Counted from the first letter of the stretch, positions 10,641-23,979 are shown. The stretch is DNA of 64,000 nucleotides from Numida meleagris (GCF_002078875.1 NC_034409.1:104265014-104329013); one strand, 5' to 3'. Translations and numbers: made by a program. The notes: a model not told the origin generated them from the letters alone.

Positions 10641-13600
10641 GTAAGAGAACACTTCCACGATTCTCCAAATGTTGTTTTTACAAAAAGGCATACACAGGAA
10701 ATTTCTGCTCCCCATCACCTACACAAACATAAGGCAAGAAAACATAAGCATGATTTTAACAAGCCCTTGGGAAAACTTTAAATGAAGCTGAGATGAGGCC
10801 AGGTGGACCAGAAGAAAGTGCTTATGCTGGATGCTTAGCTGAGAGCGAAAAGAAAACAAAGTCATTTCCTTCATGAGTTGATGACTCAGAGGACTGGCAA
10901 TGACATGGAGGACATCACGTACAGAAGTGCTGTTGCTTCAGATGAAGTGGTGATTAATACTCTTAAAGCAAAACTTTCACAGCAAGTTCATTGGCTGCCA
11001 TTCCCCCAGGCGTCACCAGAGGATGAGACCGGATGGTGAGTGGCTTGCTTCCCAACTGGCCGCCTGTCTCCTCTTCAAAGTGCCTGCACAGTACCCAGCC
11101 AACAGCCAGCAGGGATGGGCAGCCTGGAAGCACTAAGAGCATGCAAGTAGGGTACCATGTAGAAGATCATGTGTCTGTTCTCGGTGTTATCCTTCCTGAC
11201 TAAACACAGGACTTCAGCTGCTGATGTTACTAGTGACCATAGGTCTGGGTGTAGACTGACCTGTCTGTTCTTCAGTGTGCTCTGAGCACCATCTCCCCTC
11301 TCCTGTATGGCTACATTTACTCCACAGGGATGTAAATTTCTCACATAGCTGGAATCTTCCTTCAACTTAAACACACCAGTCAAGGTCATTGAGATGTTTC
11401 TTCCACTTGTATTAATATAGTTGAAATGTCTGTAACTCCCCAGCAGCCATACAGAATTAGTACAGTTGCCCCCATGGTCCGTAACTTATCTCCAGGATGG
11501 GAAACCAGCAGTTGCTTTCGGAATGAGTGTCAAAAAGACCACCAGTGTAGAGCAACTATTTGCCTGGTATCACCTTCTCTGCCACGTAGAAACTTATTGC
11601 CCTAAAGCTTTTATCTCGACCACTGTGTTCAATAACAATGGAAGAACCTAAAATGTATTTATTTGTTTATTTAAAAAGATTATACCCTCTATATCCACTT
11701 AAGTTTCCAAATAGTTTGCTTACAGTGACTTCCACGACTAACTTTTCAAGAAGAAATACTTCCTCATTATGTTTGATCTAAATATGCATTTGTTAGTCAC
11801 TGGACATCCCCTTCCTCATGAATTGTTACAAGGAATAATCATTCCTCCACGACTATCTTCACACAACACATTGTTTTATATGATATTTTCTTCCATTAGC
11901 TCTGAGATGATGATGTCTCAGTACTTAGTCCTCCTGTAATAGCCAGTAACCTATTGGAAAATGAGCTGCATATTCGTAAGTTTCCACCAATGTGTTGTTT
12001 CAGTCGTTGAGTTTATGCAAGAGAAAAAAAAGCTGCAGGAGGATGGATTTCTTTTCCAACAAGGTAGGAAATATTTCTTGCCAGAATGCATTAAAGCTCC
12101 CATAAGATTTATTTGATTCAGCTGATAGTCCCTGATAACATGCAGTCTAGTGCTGTTTTTATACAGAGTTGACGTAGCCTTGGTTTGAGTCTCCAGCTTG
12201 GAAACAAGCCCAGCTCTCAGCGTGCAGCAGGCCCCACATCAGACTTCTTGCCTGTGCTATTCACCTACACAGGAAGTCTAAGTCTTTATCAGATGTGCTG
12301 CCCACATGGCCATTCCGGGCCAACGCCTGGTGAGGGTGGCCAGGCTGAAACGCCACCAGGCATGCTCCCCATACAGCCTGGGGCTGAAATGGCCCCCCTA
12401 CAAATTAACTTTCGCAGGGGAATATTTTCTTTCATTTCCACTATGTCCAGAACTACATAAGGACAACTTAAGAGATGATTGTATTTTACTTAGACGATGA
12501 AAGGAAAATACAATGTCAATTTCCCTCTGGAAAAAGGAAATGCAAGATATTTGTCTCACTATTAAAGCACCCAAAGGGTTTTGTTTAAACCATGACAGCT
12601 AAAACCTTGCAGAACCAGGCCAGGAATCAGGAAACCATACCTAGTCTGTTATGCATACCCAAGTTGCACGCCAGTTCCACACTTGGACGAGCTTCAGTTA
12701 TGTACAGCTTGTTGCTCACTTGCAAAAATAAAAGGGATTGCAGGGTCTAGGAGGAGTTCTGAGCTCAGAAGTGCCTTGCCTTGGACTAGGTTGGATGAGA
12801 AGAGCTTCCCTGTGGGCTAAGGATGTTCATTGCCAGTGGAGTAAAGCATAGCAGCTTATCAAGCGTCATGAAGAGTTCTCCCACTGTGGCAGTTGCTAAG
12901 GGGATTTCCAGGTGCACAGAGGCTTTTGTTAGACATCTGCAACCTTGACACATCAACTAGTGACATGCATCAGGTACAAAAATATAAATGAAAAGACTGT
13001 CAGTCATCCTAACATCCATATCCCAGTTCCCTTTTCTTCAGAATTTCTTTCTTTATACTCTCTCCTATAATGAACTTTGGTTTCCTGGTGATATTTCTAC
13101 AAGTCAGATCACGACTTCCCAGCCCACTTTACAGGAAACTCTCCTCTCCCCAGTCTCCAAGGAACCACATTTAACAGTATCCTGCGCCTCACACTGTCAA
13201 GGCCCATCAACAAGCCAACAGCTATATCATCTTATCCTGCCACTGTCATCTGTTGCAGTGAGTTTTCTATGTTTGAGAGCTAAGCATTTTTTATATTCAC
13301 TGAATAATGGCAACTTCAATTAAGCCCCAATTCGTTGCAAATATATTCTGAATCACATCTTTTTGATAAATGACTGTTAAAGCACGCTTTTCACATTTTT
13401 CTGAAACCAAACATATCACTTAGAAATGGTTTTTATTGTTTTTTTTCCAATTTATGTAAATGTAATAAAAATTAATATATGTAACACCTGCCAAGAAAAA
13501 GTTTTGTTTTAACCAATGACTTTTTTCAGCATTCAGTTAGAGAATGCACAAAGAAGTTACTTGGTAGGTTTGAGAACAAACAGTGATAAGAAAGTCAAGT

Positions 13601-16600
13601 AGAAAAAAAATACAAGGAACTAAGAGATAAACAAGGCACTTGACTGAACATTTACCTTCAAAAGAAAACTGACTGAAACCTGGTAAGACACTTTCCTTTC
13701 CCTGTCTCACTATTAAACTACAGGTAATACAGGTGGAAAGAGCTAACAAGGAAAGTAAAATATTACAGGAAATTCCCTGATGTACTTAAGTCAGATGTCA
13801 CTTCCAGATTTTTAGAGTCTTACCATGGCATACTAAAGAAGACCAACTATTGCAAGTCAGCCCCAGTGGGGATTGTTGTGAGAGCAAGGAAGTAAATTTC
13901 CTTTGAAGAAGCCGCGCCGCAGCAGTGATCAACTGCTTCTTGAGGCAGAGAAAGAAACCAACAGATATTCATCACCCCAGTTCTGGAGACAGTGTTCTGG
14001 ACCATGGGAGTCAGGAGTGTAATTCTGTCTGGAAAACTTCCTGATCCAGATCGTTCAGCTGTTTATAGAAAAAATATCCATGGGATGACACTGATCCACA
14101 TCATTTTTGCAAGCTCCAGGGTTTGAGCTAGGGTATGTGATTTAAATAACAGATGGGTAAAATCACATGTAACCAGGCAGCTCCCTAGTGGCTGTATAGA
14201 TGTGGATGTTGGAGAGCATATGATTTTCCAAGCTAAGGTCAGCACTAACTTGAGCTCAATTTTTCCTCCAGATCTGCTTTTTCTAGTGCTATCATGCAGC
14301 TTAATTTTTTTGGCTTGTTTCACCTCCTTATGCTGAAATCACACCCCTGTGAAGGATCCTTCCAATGCAAACAGGGGAGTCACATGGCTCCAGAGCTCCA
14401 CCATTTCTGGAAGACTAGAACATACCTCTGTGAGGTGTGGAAACTGCTGTCTGCCACGTTAATGAAGCCAAATTGCAGAAATCTGCAGTGTGAATCAGAT
14501 GGTACCATCTGGCCCTCAGCATACAGGAGATAAGCACTCTGGTTTATAAAGAGTTTATTAAAGCTATTAGCTTTGGAAACTACTCACCAAATAAAACATT
14601 TTATGCATGATAAACAAGAAACCTCTAGTATTTATTTTTTTTTGTAACTTGCAAAATCTGCTACCATATTTAACTTAGCTTCAGAATATCGCATTTAACT
14701 CTTTTAATGAGTTCTATATTCTTACCTTGATTATATATTTATGATTCTTGGATCTGGCTGAAGATTAGAGGCAAGCCACACCACAGACATAGTGTAGGGC
14801 TCGGATCTCATGAGATGAGCTTGATGCAGTGAATATGTGGGGCTGCTTGTCAGCAGCACCCCCAGAACCCCTCAGTCCCAAAGGAGCATCCTCAATTGGA
14901 AGGTGCATTCCATCGACACAGCAATGGCTGCTAGGGACATGTCAACCAATGCCAGAGCAAATCTTGGTGGACTCCCTTTGAGGTCTTTGGGTTAGGCCTT
15001 TATGAGTCCTACGGTTTCTTGCTCTAGTTCAATCCTTTTTATTTTGTACATACATAGGTATGTATTTATGTTTGGTATCTGAGAGAATTTCTTAAACACC
15101 GAAATGAAAACACCTTAACATAAAATGAAAATGCCCAAGTATTTTTTACCCAGAACACACCCAGCAATGTTTCAGTGTTGTTTGAATGCTGAGGTGTGGG
15201 GCTTTCCATTTGCCCTAAATTCAATAAAATTTTAAGGAGAATTCCAACAGAGCTTTAACCTCTGCATAAATTGATTTCTCATATGACTCTCCTGCAAGAC
15301 CTAGGCATATCCTAATTTCCATTCCCCTAATTTCCACCAAAGAAAATGACCATGTGGGTATTTTAAAGCATACCTAAATTGCTCTATGACTACAGGCCAT
15401 TCTGTGCTCCACCACAACTTAAAACCCCATGGATAACACCTGGGGACATAGGCTCTTTCTTACTGCCTCCACCAGTTCCCAGTATTTTGGTAAGCATTCA
15501 CCACGGAGAGAAAAAGGCAATGAGCTGATGATCTTTGTTAATCGACCAAAAAAAAAAGTGCAAACTGATTTTTGGGCATTGTACCTAGGCAGGTCTAGTA
15601 ACTGTATAACAAATATGTATTATGCTAGAAAGAGTAGACTCACAGGCGCCAGGAGTGAAACATTATCCTTTTCAGACAAAGTCTCAGACAAAGATCTTTA
15701 TCTCAGGATGATATATGGGATATATTTTTGAGATGACTCCACATAATACCTTTATTATTGTTGAAGTTCAACAACTTAAAAGGAATTAAAAAAAGATCAT
15801 ATTTGTCCTTTGTTACGTATCCAAATATGGGCAGGAAGCTTCCGATAGGGCTAGGCTTATAGAGAGAAACACCATTAACCTAAAATAGCACCAATATTTA
15901 TAGCATTGCAGGGGGGATATATGAAGCAACTGTAGAATTGGTTTGAAGAGCCAGAAACTGTTCTCAGTTACAGTTTGCTATTGCAACTCCATTGAATCAA
16001 AACAATTGCTCTGTGTGTACTCTGGTTTTCCAGAGAGAGAATTGGGACTGAAGTTTCTGTAGAAGATGAGAAATTCAGATTAAACTGAAAATAGTATAAC
16101 ATTATTAATTATAATTATTTAAGACAAAGTTGAAAAAGTTGACAAAGGTGAACTTGCAGGAAACTTACAACTTTCAGAGTGTTAACACTTTGTGGCTCTA
16201 CTTTCAGGAATACAAAACTGTTGTAAGCCAGGACACTGGAGATGAGTTCTTCAGGACTTGCCTTAGAGTTCTTCAATTCTTTAGCAGCTTTTCCTGGAGG
16301 ATAGGCAAACTTTCACAGGGATACACTACTTAATGATCCTTAATTGAGGATCAGCAAGGAGAACTAGTGTACTTATCGTCTTTTCTTGCCTGGACCAGGC
16401 AAGGCAGACTGATTGCCTTCTCACTGCCCTAAGCAGCAGGCTGGCCACAGCCAGATGGTGAATGGCAGAGACTGTACCTTAGCACAGTTTTACCACACAC
16501 CTATTTTCATCCATGCATCTTCTGTGTCTTACACCACTCTACTGGCAACTACGGGACATGGCCTTGCTGATGTTCAAGATCTGCAGCACCATTCTGCAAA

Positions 16601-19600
16601 ACCTTGTGTGAGTGTTGTGCATCAGACAAGGCAGTGAGGTTATCCAGCACAAACTCCTTCCAGTTAAGAAAAGAACTGACAGTATTCCTGTAACTGTGGA
16701 CCATCTGTGTTCCTGACTTGCCTTGCCATGACACATCACACTGTGCCATACAATACTATGTCATGCCGTGCCACGCCGGTTGGAAGGGCTGTCATTCTGT
16801 CATTTTGTGGGACCACTACTTGATAAACACAGTGGGAACACCTATGATGTTTGTGTCTTCCCTGGCTTGGGGGCTCTTCCAAGTGTATTCACTTTCCCTT
16901 AAATGCCAACCACATCATCCACAAGCAAAACCAGAAAAAAAGCTGAAAAAAAAACCCACATAGGCAAAATATGATGAGACTTTGCCTGGTCATACGGTAC
17001 TAGCCAGCTCTCTCTAAGCACTTGAACTTTTTCAGTGATGGCTTGAACGTCGCTGAGGTACAAAGCAGAACCAGGAAGGTCCTGCAGGATGGACGAACAC
17101 TTCTGCCCCTCACTGCCGTGGAGCCCACTGCACCTTGCACTGTGTCTGTGGGGAGTCTGGAACACCACTGCCTGCTGAGCTGGAAGGATAACAAGACTTA
17201 GCCTTCCAGGTCTTCTGAACCCCACCCTTTGACACTGACCCTTGCAATGGCAGCCAACACAGGAACCACATCAGTACCTCCCGATGAAGCTTCTGTGCCC
17301 AAAATGTGAGCTTCCAGGGCCCACACAGAGACCTTGGAGACCTCCTCTCCCCCACTGCATGAGAGTGCCTAACACTTTTTGGCCTAAGTCACTCCAATGT
17401 AAAACATAAAGACATACATGAAAAAGGCTTCTTTAGCTTTAAGATAGACCGTAGGCTTCTCTGGGCTAAATAAAACAGTGGAAGACAAGGCTGCATAGGT
17501 GGCCTGGCCAGGCCCAAAGCAGGTGGAAGGCCCAGGCAAGCTTCCTCTGGAGCAGCATAGCCTGGGGCCCAGGGTCAGGGCCTCTGCTGCTGGCTGTCTA
17601 TGGGATGGGGTTCACCACACATTTTCAACAGTGAAACATAAAAACACGTTGCTGAATGGAAAGGGAATTGTAACTCATTTACATGTGAATGGCTCATGGC
17701 AGAGGAAAAGGAGCTAGGACATTTCCCAAAGCTGCTTCTGACTTCTCAGGACCTTTCTCACACCTCACCCTCGTTTTGCAGACATCAGAATTTGTGTACA
17801 GGCACCAGTCGTGGGGCGGCGTGTGGCTGTGGGAGCACTTGATGTCAGAGACTGACTTGGGCAAAGGGAGCCCAGTCTTGCACAGCCCTTCTCTGCTGAC
17901 TGTAGGATCAGTGAACTATCGTTTCAGTCATGCCTGGTTTTCCTCACCAAAGATACTAAATACTTAACCCCTGATTTGATGGGTCAAGAAGCCTAGTGTG
18001 AAACAGGGAGCAAACTAATTTAACACTACAGACATCAGCCTAAAGTGTCTCTGCAGGCACTTCTCTGGAAAATGAATAGCCAGTACTTCCAAAAACACAT
18101 AATTCATTCATCTTCTGCAGAGGGGGAAAAATCATAAAAAAAAAGCACCCTTTATTGCACAATTCTAAAAAATGTCTGCATGTGAGTAGTGATAGTATCT
18201 GATTGGAACCTTGTTGGTGCGGGAAGTACAAGGAGGTGTGTAGGTGAAGCTGTTGTAGTTCTTACTTTGTCCCAGTGTCATAAAATGTGTCCAAACAAGG
18301 AAAGAAGTGATCATGTGCTCTGGCAAGTTAACAATGAGGCTGTAATAACACAAGCCAAGAGAGATTCTGCAAAGCAACTTCTGAAAGGCATAAAAAGTAA
18401 AATGAAACATTTCTGAAACACATCAAATGCAGACTGTCTGCCAGAGAGTCATGATGGTTGATAGATGACTTGAGGTGTAAGCCATTGCTCAGAGAAGGTG
18501 AGAACGCAGTTGGAAAGCTTTGTGTCCACTTTCACTCACTGGGGTTTCCAGGCTTGAATCTCTCTTTTTGGGGGATGAGTCCAAGAAGCTTTCTCAAAAT
18601 GAGGTGTTAGTAAGAATGAGCTGAATGTGCCCAGGAGTGGAGCTGCTGAAATGCTCACTATGATCCATAATCTACCAGTTAAATCTAACACAGCCTTGCC
18701 CCAAGCACTGCACTGGCAGCAGGACTAGACAGTGGCCTGGCCTTTTATTTTCAAGGTGAGTAACTCATTTAATGGAGGAGAAATGCAGCATAGACAAGCA
18801 CCACAGTTCTCCACAGGCTATCCTTCAACCTTACTCACATCTCATTTTTCTTGGTGGTCTGGGGGAGCAAGGACTTCTCATCCTTACCTCATGAGGTGCA
18901 TGGCATGCCTTCCAAGTGGTAGGAGCCTCTGGTCAGGTACAGTGAGTACTGAACAAATACTGTGTTTACAATGATGGAAGCAAAACAAATAGGCTAGAGC
19001 TGGCCTTGACTAAACTTGCCTTCTTTGCTTTCCATTCTGTGTGAAAAAGACTTTGATCATTTTCCTGATAATCACTTGGGTCTTGCGGGTGTTTTTGTAA
19101 GTCCAACTCCATAGAACTTAATAGGAAGAGTGGAAGCATGCAAGCTCTAATTGCACAGTATTGCATCAGGCTATATGTAGACATCACCACCAACAAACTG
19201 TTCGCTCTGGACACAAAGAGCTACTGTTTGTTTCTCTGATAATTCTGCAATGACACTTTTACATTGCTGGAAAATAACATTTGACTTGGTGAGGATGAAA
19301 GTGCAGGAAATCAGTGTATTGTGGTCAATTCCTCCTCTATGAGCACTGCCCCACATGTGTTGGCACACATGTCTTTGCTTTGTGCCATTTCAAAGCTGGG
19401 GTTAGAGCATGCCTCCTGGCACAGCCCTAAGCAGTGCAGTAAGGAAACCACACCAACATGGTGAAAACCAGGGGAAATCTCATGCCACAGAAATAACCCT
19501 TAGATGTGCAGATTCTCGTTAGTTGCCTTCCTTCCTCCTCTGGCTGTGCCTGAAATATGGTGAGGTAACATGAATGCAGATCTCCAAAAGCAAGCTTTAT

Positions 19601-19859
19601 TCTAACTACGTCATGAACCAGTAACATGGAAGATATAATATTGTGGCATGTACTGGGAAAAACCTCCATGAGCACCAAATATCTGTGGCTGAAGCCTCTG
19701 CTGCAAAGCTGTGTAATGCTTTGATACCCTCACTGGCTAAATTAGAGCTGGAGTACAGTCACACTTCTGACTGCTGCATGAGAGCATATTTAGCAGCTAT
19801 ATTCCCAGTTTTGTTGTCCATCCCATATCTTTCAAATTGCATTGGCCAGTAAGTACAGA
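10641..19859. other. Unique non-coding sequence, transposon-poor
   Basis: This is 9.2 kb with no recognised transposon or gene. AT-rich pockets occur near 13380-13520 and 14540-14760. A 17-nt palindrome, TTGTTGAA-G-TTCAACAA, lies at 15758-15774. A degenerate TGCCA-like tract at 16718-16780 is listed separately. The 17.0-17.9 kb part is GC-richer but has no CpG excess. Open frames do not exceed about 110 codons. Confidence 0.55.
16718..16780 (+). repeat. Degenerate TGCCA-like pentamer tract
   Basis: The stretch contains several imperfect units such as TGCCATG, TGCCATA, CATGCCGTGCCACGCC, which suggests an old pentanucleotide repeat. The units have drifted and the boundaries are uncertain. Confidence 0.4.
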
Positions 19860-20430
19860 GATCATAGAATCATCGAATCTTTTGAATTGGAAGGGACCAT
19901 TGAAGATTACCTAGTACAACTCCCCTGCAATAAGCAGGTACACCTACAGCTCCATCAGGTGCTCAGAGCCCTGTCCAGCCTGACCTTGAGTGTCACCAGA
20001 AATGGGGCATCCACCGCCTCTCTGCGCAGCCTGTTCCACTGCCTCACCACCCTTATTGTAAAAATCTTCTTCCTTATATCCAATCTAAATCTCCCTTCTT
20101 TTAGTCTGTAACTATTTCCCTTATCTTGTCACAACAGATCCTGCTAAAGATCTGTGCCCTTATTTCTTATAGCCCCCATTTAGATACTGAAAGGCTGCTC
20201 TCAAGTCTCCCCAGAGCCTTCTCCTCTCCAGGCTGAACAGCCCCAGCTCTCTCATGATAGTCTGACCTCACGGGGGATGTATTCCATCCTTTGGATCATT
20301 TTTGTGGCCTTCCTCTGGATGAGCTCCAACAGGTCCACATTTCTCCTGCACTGAGGACTCCACATCTGGACACAGTACTCCAGGTGAGGTCTCACCAGTG
20401 CAGAGCAGAGGGAAAGGATCACCTCCCAAA
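19860..20430 (-). mobile_element. CR1 LINE 3' fragment with ORF2 end
   Basis: The minus-strand CR1 starts at ATCATAGAATCATCGAATC and carries the TGCAATAAGCAGGTACACC subfamily block. It runs through the TCACAACAGATCCTGCTAAAGA and AGCCCCCATTTAGATACTGA blocks, then into the coding end of ORF2 up to AAAGGATCACCTCCC. It is about 570 bases long. The frame in its upper part still encodes reverse-transcriptase C-terminal residues (separate entry). Confidence 0.96.
20252..20401 (-). pseudogene. CR1 ORF2 (reverse transcriptase) C-terminal remnant
   Basis: This is 49 readable codons on the minus strand at the end of CR1 ORF2. They include the typical VRPHLEYCVQ motif, then a LLELIQRKATKM stretch that matches the family's [10 protein letters not shown] pattern. 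ORF2 normally encodes an endonuclease and reverse transcriptase of roughly 900 or more residues; only this tail is left, and it ends at a stop inside the usual sequence. It is a fossil with no expected product. Confidence 0.85.
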
Positions 20431-20783
20431 TCTCTCTCCATTCACTCTTGGATGATTTATTTGGTGCATGAGTATTCAGATATCCAGAAAATAGGGACAG
20501 CTGTGCAGTGTAGTCAGCTGTTTTCTGCTTAATTATACAAGTCTTGGAGTGGGCATTCATATGCAAGTTGCCTAAAGATGGTGTCACGACTGGCTACATG
20601 CACAATTCCTGAGATGAAGGTTGTGGGTAAACCCAGGACTGTTCCTGCAAGAGATAACACAGATGAGAAGTTGAGCATGAATTGGCCCTGCTTGCCAGGC
20701 AGACTCATGGTGGAAAAAATGAACCTTGCTCAGAAGTAAGGAGCAAGGAGCAGAAAAAATCACACAACAAAATAGAATACTTA
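20431..20783. other. Unique spacer between CR1 and mariner
   Basis: About 350 bases separate the CR1 5' truncation point from the mariner's outer terminal repeat. Nothing recognisable is present. Confidence 0.55.
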
Positions 20784-21338
20784 GGTCACTCCAAAAGTAA
20801 TGCTTTCTATTTATTTCCTTGGAAACTACAACATACACAAAGAGCATGATAACACTGTCTGATAGAGAAAATGTTTGGCTACAAAATGCTATTTTTTAAC
20901 ACAGGCACCGCTATTAGGTGTGTATTTTCACCAGCAATGAACAAGAGCTTGCATGCCGCACTCGTAAAAATCTGCATGGCCATCTGGAACATGGCTTGTC
21001 TTTCACATTGCTGTCACCACTGCTGAAACACACCACTCACCCCTCACTGCTCACATCCATTGTTTGGTCTCCATAAATGTTCAGCAAGTGTTGATGAATG
21101 TCAATGGGTGCCATTTTTCCTACACAGAGAAATTTAGTGACACACCTTTGCTTCATCAGCACTTCCATATCAGACACCATTCTGCCAGACTGCCACTCTG
21201 CTGCCATCTGTCACATGGCAACAAAATGTAATGGAACATTGGTGGGAAGGTTCAATTTCTACTGCCATACCACAAACATCCACCTCTTGCATCACGGGCC
21301 GGCGCAATAAAACAGGAGGCATTACTTTCAGAGTAGCC
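20784..21338 (-). mobile_element. Galluhop-type mariner, internally deleted, both ends present
   Basis: The element is about 555 bases long with terminal inverted repeats GGTCACTCCAAAAGTAATGC at the low end and, on the minus strand, GGCTACTCTGAAAGTAATGC at the high end. The low end is preceded by TA, the mariner target-site dinucleotide; the high end is followed by TT, so that copy of the duplication has mutated or was never perfect. Full mariners are about 1.3 kb with a transposase of roughly 340-350 residues; here the middle is missing, as in non-autonomous copies mobilised in trans. The 5' part matches the copy at 8828-9106. Confidence 0.93.
21037..21180 (-). pseudogene. Mariner transposase N-terminal remnant
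   Basis: Inside the mariner, the minus strand reads 47 codons from an ATG to a TGA. Motifs such as MKQRCVTKFL and APIDIHQHLL correspond to the N-terminal helix-turn-helix DNA-binding region of mariner transposases of the Galluhop group. The catalytic DDD region is entirely absent. The frame may simply have survived by chance. Confidence 0.8.
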
Positions 21339-23318
21339 TTTGTACCAACATTACATAACTGTGGGTGATCAAGTGAGGTCAGACTTAACAGCGTTCAGAC
21401 CCTGACCTGACAAAGCTATGATAATTCCCTGAATACCCACAGAGAGCTTTCACAGTCAAGTTCTGACATGTTATCTCATGGTGCCTGATCGTTTGCTTAA
21501 TGTAGTTTAGCTGAATAAAACGGCTGCACAAAAGTTATGTGTCATACCATCCAGCCCCATGGTGCAACAGGGGGCAGGGAAACGTAAAATGCATCACATG
21601 TCCCACAGCTCCAACTCCTTGCTGAACAGACAGTTCTTGGTCCCTTAAACATTTGCTAAAATTGCCTGGGTGAGTTATTCCTGGGATACCTCAGACCCAA
21701 GCCTGAAGACCTATACTGATTTCTTTTCTCATCTCAAACTCCATGGGTATAGACATTAGAAGGGGCCTTCCATTTTGAATGTTTTTGCTGTTTGAAGAAC
21801 AGTTCCCATATTTAAAACACTGCAGGGGCTTTCGGTACCTCTTCAGATGGAAGAAATTTCAAAGTGCAAGAACTGTACAAGGGTCCTGGGAGGTCAGAGG
21901 GAGTGGCAGTGCTGGGCATCCGGGAGGCAAAGTTTCTCAACTCTTCCTAGAAATGAGGCTAAGAAGAGAGGTTAAGAGGAGAGACAATCCCTCCCCAGTC
22001 CAGGCGCACATCCTGATCCCAAGTCCTACCCCCTGTGGCATTTCTGTGCTGGCGCCTTCCTAGGAACCCAGAAATAGGTTTTAAGCATAGTTATTGCATT
22101 GTGTCCTCTGGGACTGTGCTGGAACTGCCAATTTGAATCACTTTAAGCTCTCACAGTTATTTTACAAGTCCCAGAGTGAATTGTTTTACTACATTAGGAA
22201 CCAATCAACTAGGAATTTTCTTCTTACGGTTCGGTGTGTATTTCTTCCCATGATATAGCCACAAACCTGTCTTTCATCAGTTGCCCAAGGTTTTTGCTTT
22301 TACATCCAGTTACCACAGGGGCCATCAATATTTGCTTTCAGTTTCTTTAATATGTGCACACAGTACTCAAATTTAGTGTAATTATGATTATATGTAGCAA
22401 ATTTAAACTTCACTTTACTTGGCTCAGGGTAGGAAAGTCAGGGTAATGTGGAGGCTGTTAAGTCATTGGGTCTGCCTTCATATTTGATACATAGGATCCA
22501 CAAAAGAATTTGTATGCCAAAGGCCAAGAATGAAATCCTTAAACCTCCCACTGAGCTGCCACTCTAAAAGAAGAGCTGCCTAAACTAGCTGCCTCACTTG
22601 CATCCAGTAATTTTCTACATACCTCGGCCATATACCATAGAGGTACTGACTCCCACATGGCTCTTTATGTCTTGGCTATAACGAGTAATCTAAAAAATGA
22701 AACACCATTGTTGTCATTCATAAAGTGAGTGATCTCCACCAGTCTCAAAGTTTGGGCTCTGTCCCACCTGTATTTTATGGGTGCATCTGTGAGAGCTGAC
22801 CTAACTCAAGACATGGACAGAAGGGGAGGAACGTGCCCCTTTTCCCGCTCTCTCTTCTTTAGAGCACATACAGGGATGTAGGAAACACAGACTTAAATCA
22901 CCTTTCCTCCAGAAGAGTAAACTCCCCCTTCCATTTCTACCTCCTAGTGTATTGACTCTACCACTGTAAGGTCCCCATACTTGCTTTCTCCTTCTACTGT
23001 AGGAGTTGGAGTTGCTCTGCCTTGTGTGAAATGTTTGCGTGCTCACTCTACCAGCCTCAGAAGTGCAAGTTCTCTGTTTCAGCATAAGAAACCTCACCAC
23101 AATCTTGCTCTCTTTATAGACTTACAAACATTAAATTCACTTCTCAAGGTATTCATATTGGTATGCATCTCACTACTAAATAACCTGACTGGCTGTCTAC
23201 TCAGCAGACTGGGAACCCAAACACTCTGATTTGGAGGACCTTCTCTTGCAGATCCTCAGGCTTATGTGTTTACCTGGTGTACCTAAGTTAAAAACCTAAC
23301 TGAGCTAGATTTTCACAG
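21339..23318. other. Unique non-coding sequence
   Basis: Two kilobases without a gene or recognised transposon. One CTCF-like motif at 21564-21577 is listed separately. A 99-codon minus-strand frame at 22801-23100 and a 94-codon plus-strand frame at 21779-22063 resemble nothing I know. Confidence 0.55.
21564..21577 (+). promoter_or_regulatory. CTCF-core-like motif
   Basis: GCAACAGGGGGCAG differs at about two positions from the CTCF core form CCACCAGGGGGCAG. It is a pattern match by eye only, with no supporting context. Confidence 0.2.
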
Positions 23319-23609
23319 CATCATAGAATCATTAAGGTTGGAAAAGACCTCTAAGATCATCCAGTCCAACTATCAGCCCATCCTCACTATGACCACTGAC
23401 CATGTCCCTCAGTGCTACATCCACATGGTTCTTGAACACCTCCAGGGATGCAGACTCGACCTCCTCCCTGGGCAGCCTGTGCCACTGCCTCACCACTCTT
23501 TCTGAGAAGAAATTTCTCGTAATATCCAACCTGACCCTCCCCTGATGCAACGTGAGGCCATTACCTCTTGCCCTATCACTACTTACCTGGGAGAAGAGAC
23601 CAACTTCCT
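23319..23609 (-). mobile_element. CR1 LINE 3' fragment
   Basis: The minus-strand CR1 runs from CATCATAGAATCATTAAGGTTGG through CCAGTCCAACTATCAGCCC and GGGCAGCCTGTGCCACTGCC to ACCTGGGAGAAGAGACCAAC. It is the same 3' type as 9607, 28845 and 34825. The minus-strand frame at 23332-23550 is the usual open stretch of the CR1 3' region and is not a gene. Confidence 0.95.
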
Positions 23610-23945
23610 AAAATCCTGAAAAACACTAAAATTCTGAAAGACAGTGAAGTCTCCAGAGGAGAATTCTGTCCTTTGATAGACTAGCACACAAGGGATGTGC
23701 ATCTAAAAAGGGACTTTGGGTTTCCAAATTATGTTCCCCTATGTGGTGCATGAATGGAAGCTAGGTCTCGTCCTTGGCAGATATGTACAAATGCACAGTT
23801 CATCAGTGGAAGTAATTACCTCCTTCCAGGATTGTAGGTACTTACACTCTAGATTTCTCTCCCCATTGCCCATGAAAATGTACAGAAGCCAGTGCATGGT
23901 GGTGTTCTCTCTGATTCACCAGCCACTGCAAGCTCTTGGCTGGGG

Positions 23946-23979
23946 TCACAGAATCATTGAGGTTGGAAAAGACATCCAA
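23946..23979 (-). mobile_element. Very short CR1 3' tip
   Basis: Only the extreme 3' end is left: TCACAGAATCATTGAGGTTGG followed by AAAAGACATCCAAC. It is either a severely 5'-truncated insertion or the remnant of a deleted copy. Confidence 0.72.

Noticed and set aside
15758..15774. 17-nt palindrome TTGTTGAA-G-TTCAACAA
   Set aside because: Arms of eight bases are short enough to be expected by chance several times in 64 kb.
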